Shown in pieces: positions 1-8,709 of a stretch of DNA of 43,093 bases. Position 1 is the first letter of the stretch; each line of letters starts with the position of its first letter. A model generated the notes under the pieces. It did no database searches and was not told where the DNA came from. It was given only the letters and a program-made list of their open reading frames with translations. A program made the position numbers and the translations under genes. The stretch is from Saprospiraceae bacterium (lineage in GTDB: Bacteria > Bacteroidota > Bacteroidia > Chitinophagales > Saprospiraceae), in the NCBI GenBank assembly GCA_021604865.1, contig BQJU01000062.1, positions 1 to 43,093 of the forward strand, written 5' to 3'.

Positions 1-135
1 TGCAAAGGATCACTTTTCTGATGATACTTCGTTACTTTTTTCGTCCGTACCTCCGGGTATGCACTTCAAAAAAAGCCTTGTCTCATCAAAAAATTGACGC
101 TTTTCGCCTCCAAAGCCGACCTCCAAACAAGCTCT
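1..135 (+). repeat. Interspersed TIR-bounded repeat, copy 1 (left end cut by window)
   Basis: Shares with the copies at 31374-31544 (same strand) and 27200-27395 (opposite strand) a core beginning TGCAAAGGATC, then a T-rich block ending in GTCCGT, and a right terminus GACCTCCAAACAAGCTCT. With copy 3 it also shares CATCAAAAAATTGAC in the middle. The left terminus would lie before base 1. It sits downstream of glgC. Non-coding by appearance: the reading frame through the core is broken differently in each copy. Confidence 0.7.
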
Positions 136-172
136 AAGTTATTCTTCGCTGACTCCTTACTTATTATGTCCA

Positions 173-1450
173 CTACGCATTCAGCCCAATTTTTGCATTA
201 TGAGGAATAACCGCCCCTTTCTTGACCACTACAATACCATCCTTGATTACGTAAGTATCGGTTTCTGTTTCCTGTAAAGCTATACTTCCGTGGATGCGTA
301 CATTATCTCCGATATGGCAGTCTTTATCCAGGATAGCATTACGTATGAAACAATTTTTGCCGATCCCCATAATTGGCTGGTCACCTTTATGGGCCATTTC
401 ATCAAGGGTCTCATAATAATCGGCCCCCATAACAATGGCATTGGAAATTTCGGTGCCCTGCCCTATTCTGGACCGAATCCCTATCACTGCACGTTCAATT
501 TTCTTAGCGTGAATGATGCAACCCTCTGCCACAATCGCCTGATTGAACCAGGTATCAAACACCTTGGAGGGGGCTAATAGTCGGGGTCGGGTATAGATTT
601 GCTGGGCGTTATCAAAAAGGTTAAACTTGGGAATTGAATCTGTCAGAGCAATATTGGCCTCAAAAAAAGAGCCGATAGTTCCGATATCTGTCCAGTAACC
701 GTCATAGGCAAAGCTCCCCACTTTATACCCACTATTGATGGCATGAGGAATAATTTCTTTTCCAAAATCAGTAGCATCAGGATTATCGGCAAAAAGTTTC
801 AGCAACACGTCTCTTTTGAAAATATAAATTCCCATCGACGCCAAATAATTACGATTTTCACGTGTATACTTCTCCTCTACCGCCGACTGCCAGTCTGGCA
901 ATTCATCAGCCGAAGGTTTTTCGACAAACCGTTCAATAATACCTGCTTCATTTACTTTCATAATACCAAATCCGGATGCATCTTTGGCAATCACAGGTAT
1001 AGTAGCAATGGTGAGGTCTGCCTCCATTTGAATATGGCTTTTCGCCAATAATTCAAAGTTCATCTGGTAGAGTTGATCGCCTGAAAGGATCAACACATAA
1101 TCATGGTCGTGATTTGCCAGGTGATGCATACTTTGTCGTACAGCATCAGCTGTGCCCTGGTACCATAAATCACTATTGGGTGTCTGTTCTGCCGCCAGAA
1201 TATCGACAAACCCATGGCTGAAGAGATCAAAATTAAAGGTATTTTTGATATGCTGATTAAGCGAAGCGGAATTGTATTGAGTCAATACAAACATGCGCTT
1301 GACTCCGGAATTCAGGCAATTAGAAATCGGGATATCGATCAGCCGGTACTTCCCCCCAATCGGCACGGCAGGCTTGGAACGCTGACTGGTCAGTGGATAA
1401 AGACGGGAACCGGCACCTCCGCCGAGAATCAGACTAATCATTTTGATCAT
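173..1450 (-). CDS. glgC: Glucose-1-phosphate adenylyltransferase (ADP-glucose pyrophosphorylase)
   Basis: Makes ADP-glucose from glucose-1-phosphate and ATP, the committed step of bacterial glycogen synthesis in the cytoplasm. The 425-residue protein opens with the nucleotide-binding motif GGGAGSRLYPLT (residues 10-21) followed by KPAVP (26-30), both diagnostic for the family. The N-terminal two thirds is a nucleotidyltransferase domain (with LSGDQLYQMN and GTADAVRQ); the C-terminal third has the isoleucine-rich hexapeptide pattern of a left-handed beta-helix, as in allosteric GlgC. Length is typical. A second in-frame ATG lies three codons inside. It is 46 bp downstream of glgA on the same strand, so the two probably form an operon. 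Confidence 0.95.
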   Translation of the reverse strand: MIKMISLILGGGAGSRLYPLTSQRSKPAVPIGGKYRLIDIPISNCLNSGVKRMFVLTQYNSASLNQHIKNTFNFDLFSHGFVDILAAEQTPNSDLWYQGTADAVRQSMHHLANHDHDYVLILSGDQLYQMNFELLAKSHIQMEADLTIATIPVIAKDASGFGIMKVNEAGIIERFVEKPSADELPDWQSAVEEKYTRENRNYLASMGIYIFKRDVLLKLFADNPDATDFGKEIIPHAINSGYKVGSFAYDGYWTDIGTIGSFFEANIALTDSIPKFNLFDNAQQIYTRPRLLAPSKVFDTWFNQAIVAEGCIIHAKKIERAVIGIRSRIGQGTEISNAIVMGADYYETLDEMAHKGDQPIMGIGKNCFIRNAILDKDCHIGDNVRIHGSIALQETETDTYVIKDGIVVVKKGAVIPHNAKIGLNA

Positions 1451-1496
1451 AGTTACTATAATTTTCCAGCGAATTTTGAGTAGCAGACAACTTCAC

Positions 1497-2951
1497 TCAA
1501 ACATTGGCTTTTGTTAAGGATGTAAGTTCGTTATAAATATTGCGGTATTGAGCCGCCGAAGCTTCCCATGAAAAATCTACGTCCATGATTCGCTCCCGCA
1601 CTTCTTTCAGCCATTCTCTACGTTGGTACAATTCCAAAGCCCGGTACACCGCCATAAAAGCGTCATCGATGCTAAAATGATCAAATCGAACACCTCGTCC
1701 AACCCCACCTGCTTCTCCAATATCAGGTACAGTATCTCGTAATCCGCCAATGGATCGCACAATGGGCACGGTACCATACCCCATGGCGTACATTTGATTC
1801 AACCCACAAGGTTCCACCCTGGAAGGCATGATTAGAAAGTCCGCACCAGCATAGAGTTGATGTGCCAATCCTTCATTGTATTCCAAAGCCACATCAAACC
1901 GTCCATGGTAAATATGCTTCAACCGTTGAAGTGCATCGTGCAGATAGGCTTCACCTGTACCCAACACCAAAAAAGAAACCCGCATGCCGCTATTCAAACT
2001 TCGGCTAATCAGTTCAGGTAAAAGATCAGCCCCTTTTTCCCCTACCAGGCGACCAATAAAGACGATCAGCGGAACCTGGAGGTCAAAATTGAAATGTTTG
2101 GCCAAAGCATTTTTATTGGCCTTTTTAAAATCGGCAAGACTCTTTTTCAATGGCGCGGCAATAAAGGGATCTGTACGTGGATTCCATACTTTGGCATCTA
2201 TACCATTGATAATGCCCAAAGATTTGTGTTGCTCATGGCGAAATAACGATTCCATTCCATTCGAGCTTTCCATCAATTCATAGAGGTAACTTCTCGAAAC
2301 TGTCGTCACCCGCCAAGAACATTTGATGCCCGCAGCCAATGGATTAATGGTATGGGCCCAGTCGAGCAACCCCCTGGCTTCTGCATTAAAAAAGGGCAAC
2401 AGGTACATCTTTTCCCAGCTGAATGCCCCGTGATAGGCCCCATTATGAATGGTAAATACCGTGGGAATATGAGCCAGTGCCCGATATTCCGGACAGTGTT
2501 TGACCATAAATGGCATCAACCCAGTATGATGATCATGGCAGTGTATGACCTCAGGCTTACCGGGTGTATTGGCAATCCATTGCAATACCGCCTGCTGAAA
2601 ACTAAGGTATCGTTCCAATTCATCGCCATAACCAGAACCACCTGGGTCAGCATAAATACCCGGGCGGTCAAATTTGCCCGGAATATTAGCTACAAAAAAC
2701 GGAAAGCCCAGGCTATCGCCCTTTTCCTTCTCTATCGTAAAGGGAATATATTGGTTGTGTAACCGCACATGCCCCCTATAAACAGGGGTAAACTCATGAT
2801 TATTGATCCACTTTACACCATATTTGGGTATAATTACTCCAGATGGCACCCCTATTTTCTCCAAATAAGCAGGCAAAGCCCCAACCACGTCGCCCAAACC
2901 TCCAGCCTTGGCTGCCGGATAACATTCCGCACTAACATGAAGTGTTTTCAT
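1497..2951 (-). CDS. glgA: Glycogen synthase (ADP-glucose type, GT5)
   Basis: Elongates alpha-1,4-glucan from ADP-glucose, using the product of the adjacent glgC. The 484-residue protein has the GT5 N-terminal signature KAGGLGDV (Lys15), which binds the ADP-glucose phosphate, and the C-terminal GT-B motif SRVEPCGLNQMYAMGYG with the conserved glutamate near residue 380, followed by GGLRDTV. Length matches bacterial GlgA. It is first in a two-gene minus-strand unit with glgC. A near-consensus Bacteroidota -7 box (TACCTTTA) lies about 50 bp upstream of the start, at about 2999-3006. No branching enzyme is visible in the window. Confidence 0.95.
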   Translation of the reverse strand: MKTLHVSAECYPAAKAGGLGDVVGALPAYLEKIGVPSGVIIPKYGVKWINNHEFTPVYRGHVRLHNQYIPFTIEKEKGDSLGFPFFVANIPGKFDRPGIYADPGGSGYGDELERYLSFQQAVLQWIANTPGKPEVIHCHDHHTGLMPFMVKHCPEYRALAHIPTVFTIHNGAYHGAFSWEKMYLLPFFNAEARGLLDWAHTINPLAAGIKCSWRVTTVSRSYLYELMESSNGMESLFRHEQHKSLGIINGIDAKVWNPRTDPFIAAPLKKSLADFKKANKNALAKHFNFDLQVPLIVFIGRLVGEKGADLLPELISRSLNSGMRVSFLVLGTGEAYLHDALQRLKHIYHGRFDVALEYNEGLAHQLYAGADFLIMPSRVEPCGLNQMYAMGYGTVPIVRSIGGLRDTVPDIGEAGGVGRGVRFDHFSIDDAFMAVYRALELYQRREWLKEVRERIMDVDFSWEASAAQYRNIYNELTSLTKANV

Positions 2952-3082
2952 GCAAAAAGTAAGTTATAATAAGATATAGTAAAAAAAACGAGATGCTTTA
3001 AAGGTAAAATTTTTCCCCGAAAAAAAAAGCGGATTGGGTTTTGTTTTTGAAAGAGTTATTTATTGGATCAACATGCATGGCT

Positions 3083-3426
3083 TTATCTTGACCACCAATA
3101 TAAAAACGGATATTGCCACTCTTCCTCAAACCTGTATTCTGTCCATTTGCAAATACATAAGTAATTTTTTGAGGTTACCCGATAAAGTTTTAAATCTGCC
3201 AATGACGGGTTTTCCAATTTAAAAGCTTCAAATTGTGTATTCATCATTTCCACTCCCCGCCCTTTTGAAGGTGTGGCCGTAAAGGAAAAAGTCTTATCCG
3301 TTGTTTGAAAGTGGATATTTGAAGCAATATTTTCATTTTGACAATTAAAAAAGACTGTAGCTATAATAGTGTAAGTGAAAAATATTGTCAGAAAAAGCTA
3401 AGAGCTACTACTAATCTTTTATTCAT
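3083..3426 (-). pseudogene. Small exported/membrane-anchored protein, frameshifted
   Basis: Not recognised. From an ATG at 3424-3426 the frame reads MNKRLVVALSFF and stops at 3388-3390. One base more in the T run at about 3391-3397 would continue into a long open frame that reads LTIFFTYTIIATVFF (completing a signal or anchor segment), then about 80 residues ending in QYPFLYWWSR at the stop 3083-3085. Restored, it would be about 114 residues. The hydrophobic segment is split exactly at the frameshift, which supports one broken gene rather than two. It could also be a sequencing error in the homopolymer. Its start overlaps the stop of the remnant at 3419-3574 by 8 nt. Confidence 0.5.
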
Positions 3427-3574
3427 AATTAATTGCAATTTGTTGCGGGAGCTGTTCCTCTTGATGAATTGGTAGTGCACCAAAAGCGTTGGCATTAGGT
3501 TGTAACTTCGAAGTTGTGCCCTGATTTTGGTGATCATCTATCAACGCTTTTAAGACATCACCCTTTTTTACAAC
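3419..3574 (-). pseudogene. C-terminal remnant of an unidentified protein
   Basis: An open frame of 51 codons with no ATG, preceded in frame by a TAG (3575-3577), ends at 3419-3421. It reads VVKKGDVLKALIDDHQNQG and ends PQQIAINYE. It looks like the tail of a larger protein whose 5' part is gone. Its stop overlaps the ATG of the following small gene (8 nt), as in translationally coupled pairs. Similar stub-plus-small-gene arrangements occur in decayed toxin/immunity cassettes, but nothing in this sequence identifies a toxin. It could also be chance coding in AT-rich DNA. Confidence 0.3.
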
Positions 3575-3607
3575 CTAATACCCGCAAGATAAAAAAGAGA
3601 TTGCTCT

Positions 3608-4549
3608 TTAATTCGCTCCCTTACTTAACAACACTGTCCGCAAAGGATACCAGGTCTCTTCAGTATAGTCTAAAATACGCAATAACGGTCGGAATATTTC
3701 CTTAAAATTCCCCTCTTTATCTTTAACATCCGGATACCAGTGGTCATAGACCTCATCATACCGAAGCTTCCATTCACCGCCAAATGCCTGTACGAAGACC
3801 TGACCTATGTAAGCCAGCAGGGGTAGAAATATGCGATTTTCAAATTCAGCGGAGATGATATTCTGATACAGGTATTTATCAAGTTTACTGATACTGGCTT
3901 CTTGATAGTTCAATACATTGGCAGGACAATGAATAATATCAGGAAGGGCAGCTACCAACTCATCCAGATGCTCAGGAAAGGCTTTTCCATACGGGTTTCG
4001 GCCCAACATTTCCGACTCTCCACGTGCATCACTAAACCAGTGTTTATTCTTGTATTTAATGAATGCCATTATTGCCTCATAATCTTCCTGACTCTGGTAT
4101 AGTACGCCACCAGATGTCAAGACTTCCTTATCGGGAGTTAGAAAAAGATTTCCATCACTTCCTTCCAATGGAATTGCAGCACTGAGCAAAATTTCTTTCT
4201 CCAGGTCTCCATATTGGTAGTATACAAGTCTTTTTCCTCCCAATACAAAACACTGATGTAAGATTGGTGGAACGGTTTGAATATGTTTACGAATATAATT
4301 TCCTGAGGAATACATATTGGTAAGATATCCCTTATAGGAATCATATACGATGGCGTCGACATATGAGGTAGTAATTACCTCTCCCGTATTTAATTTAAAG
4401 ACTTTTCCATGAGTTCTCCTTTTTGTCCACTCAATAAGCTCATCTCCATTACGTTCTTCAATTAATAATTTTGCTTCCTCAATTGGCACAACAGAAAGAG
4501 TATATTGAAAGCCCCAAGGAGTGGTAACAGATAATTCTTTTTCCTCCAT
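3608..4549 (-). CDS. Hypothetical protein, unknown function
   Basis: Not recognised. The product is 313 residues from the ATG at 4547-4549. An upstream TTG (4583-4585) would add 12 residues and overlap the preceding gene, so the ATG, 19 nt after that gene's stop, is preferred. There is no signal peptide or membrane segment. The sequence is mixed alpha/beta and rich in aromatic and acidic residues. The C-terminal part, with FGGEWKLRYDEVYDHWYPDV, resembles in general character the small soluble proteins that follow polymorphic toxins, but no family can be assigned. It lies in an AT-rich island with remnants on both sides and probably shares a transcript with the lipoprotein gene upstream. Confidence 0.75.
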   Translation of the reverse strand: MEEKELSVTTPWGFQYTLSVVPIEEAKLLIEERNGDELIEWTKRRTHGKVFKLNTGEVITTSYVDAIVYDSYKGYLTNMYSSGNYIRKHIQTVPPILHQCFVLGGKRLVYYQYGDLEKEILLSAAIPLEGSDGNLFLTPDKEVLTSGGVLYQSQEDYEAIMAFIKYKNKHWFSDARGESEMLGRNPYGKAFPEHLDELVAALPDIIHCPANVLNYQEASISKLDKYLYQNIISAEFENRIFLPLLAYIGQVFVQAFGGEWKLRYDEVYDHWYPDVKDKEGNFKEIFRPLLRILDYTEETWYPLRTVLLSKGAN

Positions 4550-4568
4550 TTCTAATGGTTTAAAACGG

Positions 4569-5219
4569 CTATTCTTGTTTTTCAAGCTGCGTTTTTTTCA
4601 CTTCAATATTCTTCCCTGTTAAACGATGCTTTTTAGAAATAAAATTCAGGCAATAGGGGAATAAGTAATCCTTATAAAAGGTTTCTGTACAATAGAGCTT
4701 AGTACCCTGACCAAAATCAACAAGTATTTGGTTAGCTTCCAGTACGATTTCATCAAGTTCGTATTTAAAATTATATTCTCGTAAAAACTCGAGGCCCTCT
4801 AATTTAATGTCCTCATCTTCAATCTTTGCTTTGTATATTTTCTTTGAGGGCTCTCCTTTGAAAAATAATGACATCAAAAAAGGATCAATACTGCATCCAA
4901 TTCTTCTTCCCGCACATCTATTGTATACGGTTAAACTCTTGAGAAAGGTGTTAATAACCAATTCGTCATCCCCATTAGTCAAATCAACTCTTTCAATTTG
5001 CTCCCTTTTATAAATATTTTCTTCCTTTCCTTCATATAATAGAGCCTTTTTATCCTTTACAACCATTGAATATAGCAATGAATCGGTACATTCGGCATTA
5101 TAGAAACAATATTGAATATAATAATTGTAATTTCCATGATCACTTGTTTTGTCCTCTTTTTGAACACTTTTACAAGATCCCATCATAAATAGTAATGTCA
5201 GAATATTTACTAATCTCAT
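4569..5219 (-). CDS. Putative lipoprotein, unknown function
   Basis: Not recognised. The 216-residue product begins MRLVNILTLLFMMGSC, a short signal peptide with a lipobox-like MGSC (Cys16), followed by a lysine-rich stretch, so it is likely exported and lipidated. The rest is soluble, with many Asp, Glu and Lys and cysteines at roughly residues 38, 44, 98 and 104 that could form disulfides. Codon use is AT-rich compared with the metabolic genes around it. It follows a 48-codon remnant (5231-5377) by 12 nt and precedes the unknown gene at 3608-4549, suggesting one transcript. Confidence 0.75.
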   Translation of the reverse strand: MRLVNILTLLFMMGSCKSVQKEDKTSDHGNYNYYIQYCFYNAECTDSLLYSMVVKDKKALLYEGKEENIYKREQIERVDLTNGDDELVINTFLKSLTVYNRCAGRRIGCSIDPFLMSLFFKGEPSKKIYKAKIEDEDIKLEGLEFLREYNFKYELDEIVLEANQILVDFGQGTKLYCTETFYKDYLFPYCLNFISKKHRLTGKNIEVKKTQLEKQE

Positions 5220-5230
5220 AATTTAATATT

Positions 5231-5377
5231 TTAATCGCAATTAGGGAATGCTAATGCTTCAAAAGTCTGAGTGCAATTAATTGGAACGGTGATCTGCATT
5301 GAAGGAATATTTGTATTGTAGTATTTCCATTTATAGGTCCATCCACTACCCGTATCATACCGAAATATTCCATAACT
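5231..5377 (-). pseudogene. C-terminal remnant of an unidentified protein
   Basis: A 48-codon open frame directly behind an in-frame TAA (5378-5380) reads SYGIFRYDTGSGWTYKWKYY and ends LAFPNCD at the stop 5231-5233. It lacks a plausible start for most of its length and lies 12 nt ahead of the lipoprotein gene on the same strand. The compact Trp/Tyr-rich composition looks coding. Inferred to be the 3' stub of a lost gene; no family can be named. Confidence 0.35.
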
Positions 5378-5398
5378 TTAGTTACTATTTTGTGATTC

Positions 5399-5440
5399 TT
5401 CCCGAAATCATTTAGGATTAATTCTAAATGATTTCGGGAA
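5399..5440. repeat. Perfect 17-bp inverted repeat
   Basis: TTCCCGAAATCATTTAG (5399-5415) is followed by an 8-bp spacer and its exact reverse complement (5424-5440). The stem is long but not GC-rich, and no T run follows on either strand, so it is a poor classical terminator. It may be an operator, a mobile-element end or an RNA hairpin. It lies between the remnant at 5231-5377 and the SprB-repeat gene that ends at 5583. The rest of 5441-5582 is AT-rich and shows nothing else. Confidence 0.7.
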
Positions 5441-5582
5441 TAATTTGGAAATAGAAGTTACCAAAGGTAAAATTTAAAGCGCATTTTTTAATATTAATAT
5501 TTGGAGCAGGATAAATTAAGTTATTGAACACTGAATACCCTTTCAAATTTGATTAAAATAATCCCAAAATAAACCGTCACCC

Positions 5583-8500
5583 CTACTCTACCCGAACAAA
5601 TTTTCTAAAAATCACCGCCTCCCCATCCCCTATCCGCAGCAAATACATCCCTACAGGCAAATGCTCCACAGGTAAAGTATTCACCCCTGACTGTAGTCGA
5701 ATATTCTCAGATAATGTTTGTCCCTGGATACTGACTATTGTAGCAATCAAGCCGACTTGGGAAGTGACCATCAACTCAAGTTGCAATGCTTCCTTTACTG
5801 GATTGGGAAACAGACGCATCCCACTACTCCATTCCGGTTCTTTTATGGCCGTACTTTCAATAAATACCTCCAGCATTTCCTGGCAGTCGCGGCTATCCGT
5901 CACCGTCACCTGATAGGTCCCCCCTGACAGATTGAAAAGATCCTCCGTCATTTCCCCATTTGACCATTCATAGAAATAAGGGGCCTGGCCTCCTTCTACG
6001 ATCAAATTGATATACCAGCCCTCACTCCCCTGGCCACTCTGAAAGCTCAAGGCAATCTCTTCCGGTTCAAATATCTCAAAAGATTTTGTGGAACTGCATA
6101 GATGCACATCCGTCACCGTTACTACATAGGTACCTGCCGGAAGGTCACTCAGGTCTTCTGTGTGGGTACCATTTGACCAGGAATAAAAATAGGGAGAAGT
6201 GCCGCCAAAGACGGACAAATCAATTTCACCATTCATCCATCCATGACAATTTACATTGTTAATATCCCCCAGCAGTGACGGCCCGTCCTGATCGGCTACT
6301 ATTGCCGGGGCGTCAGTAGTACAACCGGCGGCATCAGTCATGCTCACCTTATAATCGCCGGAATTCAACCCTTCAATATAATGGCTGGTATCGCCGGTAC
6401 TCCAGGTGATGAGATAGGGAGCCATTCCCCCGGAAGGAGAGCAGACAATGGCACCGTTTTGATTGTTGCAGGTTTCATTGATGACTGTTAATTCCGGGAA
6501 TAGAGCAGCCGGTTCATCAACAGCGATATTCTGGGCATAAGCACAATTGTTGCTATCAAGCAGTAGCGCAGTGTATTGGCCAGCACTCAATTGATCAAAA
6601 AAACTGGTATCTTGAAAATTGGCATCATCCAAGGCATAGCGATAAGGAGGCGTAGCACCACCAACCACCAGGTTGACACTCCCATTTTGCGCTCCGAAAC
6701 ATATCACTGGGCTGATTTCCGGGCTCATTGTCCAGGCTGGTGGGTCATCAAGAAGGAAGTAAAATTCGTGCACACATGGCACGGTGTCCTTTACATAAAG
6801 GGTGTAAATATCCGCTGTCAATTGCTCAAACGGGGGATCTTCTGAATAGTCAATGCCATCCAGTGAGAACTGAAATTGCTCCAGCGGCATGCCATTTAAC
6901 AAAGCAATATTCAGCCTTCCATCATTGCCTCCCGGACAAGTAATATCTGTCAATTCCAATGAAAGGTTGGGTGGTAATGCCAACGGAATATATATCGGAT
7001 AAGTAAAAATACAACCTTCACTATCCTGAATATAAATGGTATCCGGCCCCGCTGCCAGATTGTAAAATTCATTACCGATTTGAAAGTTCAGCGTATCCAA
7101 AGCATAATAGATAGGGTCCACCAATTTGCCCGCCTCCACAATCACAATACCAGTCTCCCCATAAGGACAGCTGGGTGTAATCACAAATTCTACACTTGGT
7201 CCTTCGGGTTCTTCCAATAAAAAAAGCATGGAATCAACACAGCCACCAATGTCCATTGCGTAAGCAGTATAGATGCCGGCAGACAAATCTGTAAAGGTAT
7301 CGGCATCCACAAAATCAATCCCATTGATAGAATACAAAAAATCGCCATTACCACCGCTGGCCGTTAGGCTGACTTCACCACTCCCACCGGGACAAGGTGG
7401 ATCTTGCGCTGCCGAAGCAAAAACGATCGGCAGCGGGTCCACCAAACTAAAATCTGATAATGGAATATAACAATTCTGGTCATTGACTGCAAAAAAGGTA
7501 TAATTGCCGGCGCCCAGTCCATCAAATACTGGTACATCAGTAAGAAAAGTACCATCCTCATTATGGAGCAAGGCAAACTGAAAATCATTAAGCGGCTCCA
7601 CAGAAAACCCTTCAATCAAACCATCCTCCGCTTGATAACAAACCGGCTGGCTAACTTGAAAACCCAGCTCCGGAATAGTATAGGTTTGCTCCAGCGTTAT
7701 CGTTGTTTGCCGACGACAACCCGCCGTATCTCTTACGGTCACCAGGTAGGTACTATCCCCTTGCAAACCATCAAAAAGTCCCGAATTTTGATAGTTGTCG
7801 CCATCCAGAGAAAATTGATAATTGCCAGAACCACCCACAGCATTCACATTAATCACACCATTGCCATTACAGGAATCGTCTATTTGAGTGGCTTCGGGTA
7901 TCAGGGCAGGCAATACCTCTACACTCACCGATCGCTGCACAAAACAATCTCCTTCGGCATCCCGGATGGTGACTTGATACAGAGAGTTTTCATTGACCTG
8001 AATATTGGAAGTCGGGCAGGTATTACAATTGATCGCAGTACCAAAGACTGTAGCGATATGGATATTGTATTGATTACTGCCGCCACTAACATTTTGCAAA
8101 AAATCCACCATTTCTGGGCCACAAATGGTTCGATTCAAAGGGTTTGCCAATATAGGATTGTTGTACGAAAGTGTAAATTCAAGGGTATCGGCACATTCCG
8201 GATTGGACACAATAACCGAATAGGTTCCGGCATCCAGCCCTGTAGCTTCTGGTCCATCAATTGGCAGGTTGATCCAGCTGAAATCCAGGTTGGTAGTTGC
8301 ATTAGTGGAAAAGATGATGGAACCGTTCAGGCTGTTTTGACAACTCGGATGCTGTAAATGAACCTGTAGTTGAAAGTTGCAATCGTTGTCTACCGGTACC
8401 CAATCCGTGGGCACCTGACCATTTGCGAAAGTGCCCGTGACGCCTGAAAGAACCAAGACAACCAAGGCGATTCGCAGCAATTGACAGGTCGACCTTTGTA

Positions 8501-8624
8501 CACCAAAAAGAGCGTTCTTTAAAATTTTGATCTGACCGCTCAAAGCGCCTCCACCGATAAAACCAATTTTGAAAGTGGTACACTGCCTGGCGTCTTCCAT
8601 ACATTTATTAAAAAAAGGACTCAT
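5583..8624 (-). CDS. SprB-repeat surface protein with T9SS type A sorting domain
   Basis: A very large exported protein (1013 residues). About ten consecutive units follow the SprB pattern C-x-G-x(2,3)-G-x-I/V near the start, then GG-x-x-PY-x-Y-S/A, then L-x-x-G-x-Y-x-V/A-x-V/A-x-D-x-x-G/N-C, for example ITCPGGNDGRLNI, VICFGAQNGSVNL and VNCHGWMNGEIDLSVFGG. The last ~80 residues, from MRLFPNPVKEALQLEL to GMYLLRIGDGEAVIFRKFVRVE, are a type A sorting domain, so the protein should cross the outer membrane by T9SS and be anchored or released. The hydrophobic signal segment lies at residues 49-67, leaving an unusually long N-terminus; the true start may be further in. SprB repeats are known from the Flavobacterium gliding adhesin; a role in adhesion is inference. 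Confidence 0.88.
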   Translation of the reverse strand: MSPFFNKCMEDARQCTTFKIGFIGGGALSGQIKILKNALFGVQRSTCQLLRIALVVLVLSGVTGTFANGQVPTDWVPVDNDCNFQLQVHLQHPSCQNSLNGSIIFSTNATTNLDFSWINLPIDGPEATGLDAGTYSVIVSNPECADTLEFTLSYNNPILANPLNRTICGPEMVDFLQNVSGGSNQYNIHIATVFGTAINCNTCPTSNIQVNENSLYQVTIRDAEGDCFVQRSVSVEVLPALIPEATQIDDSCNGNGVINVNAVGGSGNYQFSLDGDNYQNSGLFDGLQGDSTYLVTVRDTAGCRRQTTITLEQTYTIPELGFQVSQPVCYQAEDGLIEGFSVEPLNDFQFALLHNEDGTFLTDVPVFDGLGAGNYTFFAVNDQNCYIPLSDFSLVDPLPIVFASAAQDPPCPGGSGEVSLTASGGNGDFLYSINGIDFVDADTFTDLSAGIYTAYAMDIGGCVDSMLFLLEEPEGPSVEFVITPSCPYGETGIVIVEAGKLVDPIYYALDTLNFQIGNEFYNLAAGPDTIYIQDSEGCIFTYPIYIPLALPPNLSLELTDITCPGGNDGRLNIALLNGMPLEQFQFSLDGIDYSEDPPFEQLTADIYTLYVKDTVPCVHEFYFLLDDPPAWTMSPEISPVICFGAQNGSVNLVVGGATPPYRYALDDANFQDTSFFDQLSAGQYTALLLDSNNCAYAQNIAVDEPAALFPELTVINETCNNQNGAIVCSPSGGMAPYLITWSTGDTSHYIEGLNSGDYKVSMTDAAGCTTDAPAIVADQDGPSLLGDINNVNCHGWMNGEIDLSVFGGTSPYFYSWSNGTHTEDLSDLPAGTYVVTVTDVHLCSSTKSFEIFEPEEIALSFQSGQGSEGWYINLIVEGGQAPYFYEWSNGEMTEDLFNLSGGTYQVTVTDSRDCQEMLEVFIESTAIKEPEWSSGMRLFPNPVKEALQLELMVTSQVGLIATIVSIQGQTLSENIRLQSGVNTLPVEHLPVGMYLLRIGDGEAVIFRKFVRVE

Positions 8625-8681
8625 GGGATGATAATTTGCTGTCCTGTTAAGTTACACCATCTATCATAAAGGAGAAAACCC

Positions 8682-8707
8682 TATTTTTGTCAAAACGTAG
8701 GAGTCCA
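8682..8707 (+). promoter_or_regulatory. Probable -7 box and conserved leader 16-mer
   Basis: TATTTTTG at 8682-8689 matches the Bacteroidota -7 consensus TAnnTTTG. It is followed by AAAACGTAGGAGTCCA at 8692-8707, just before the ATG at 8710. The same 16-mer recurs at 12934-12949. No convincing -33 TTTG is seen at the right distance, so the promoter call is moderate. Confidence 0.5.
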
Positions 8708-8709
8708 AC

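Noticed and set aside
7563..8357. 264-codon plus-strand frame
   Set aside because: Antisense to the SprB-repeat gene, whose repeat pattern and sorting domain are unmistakable.
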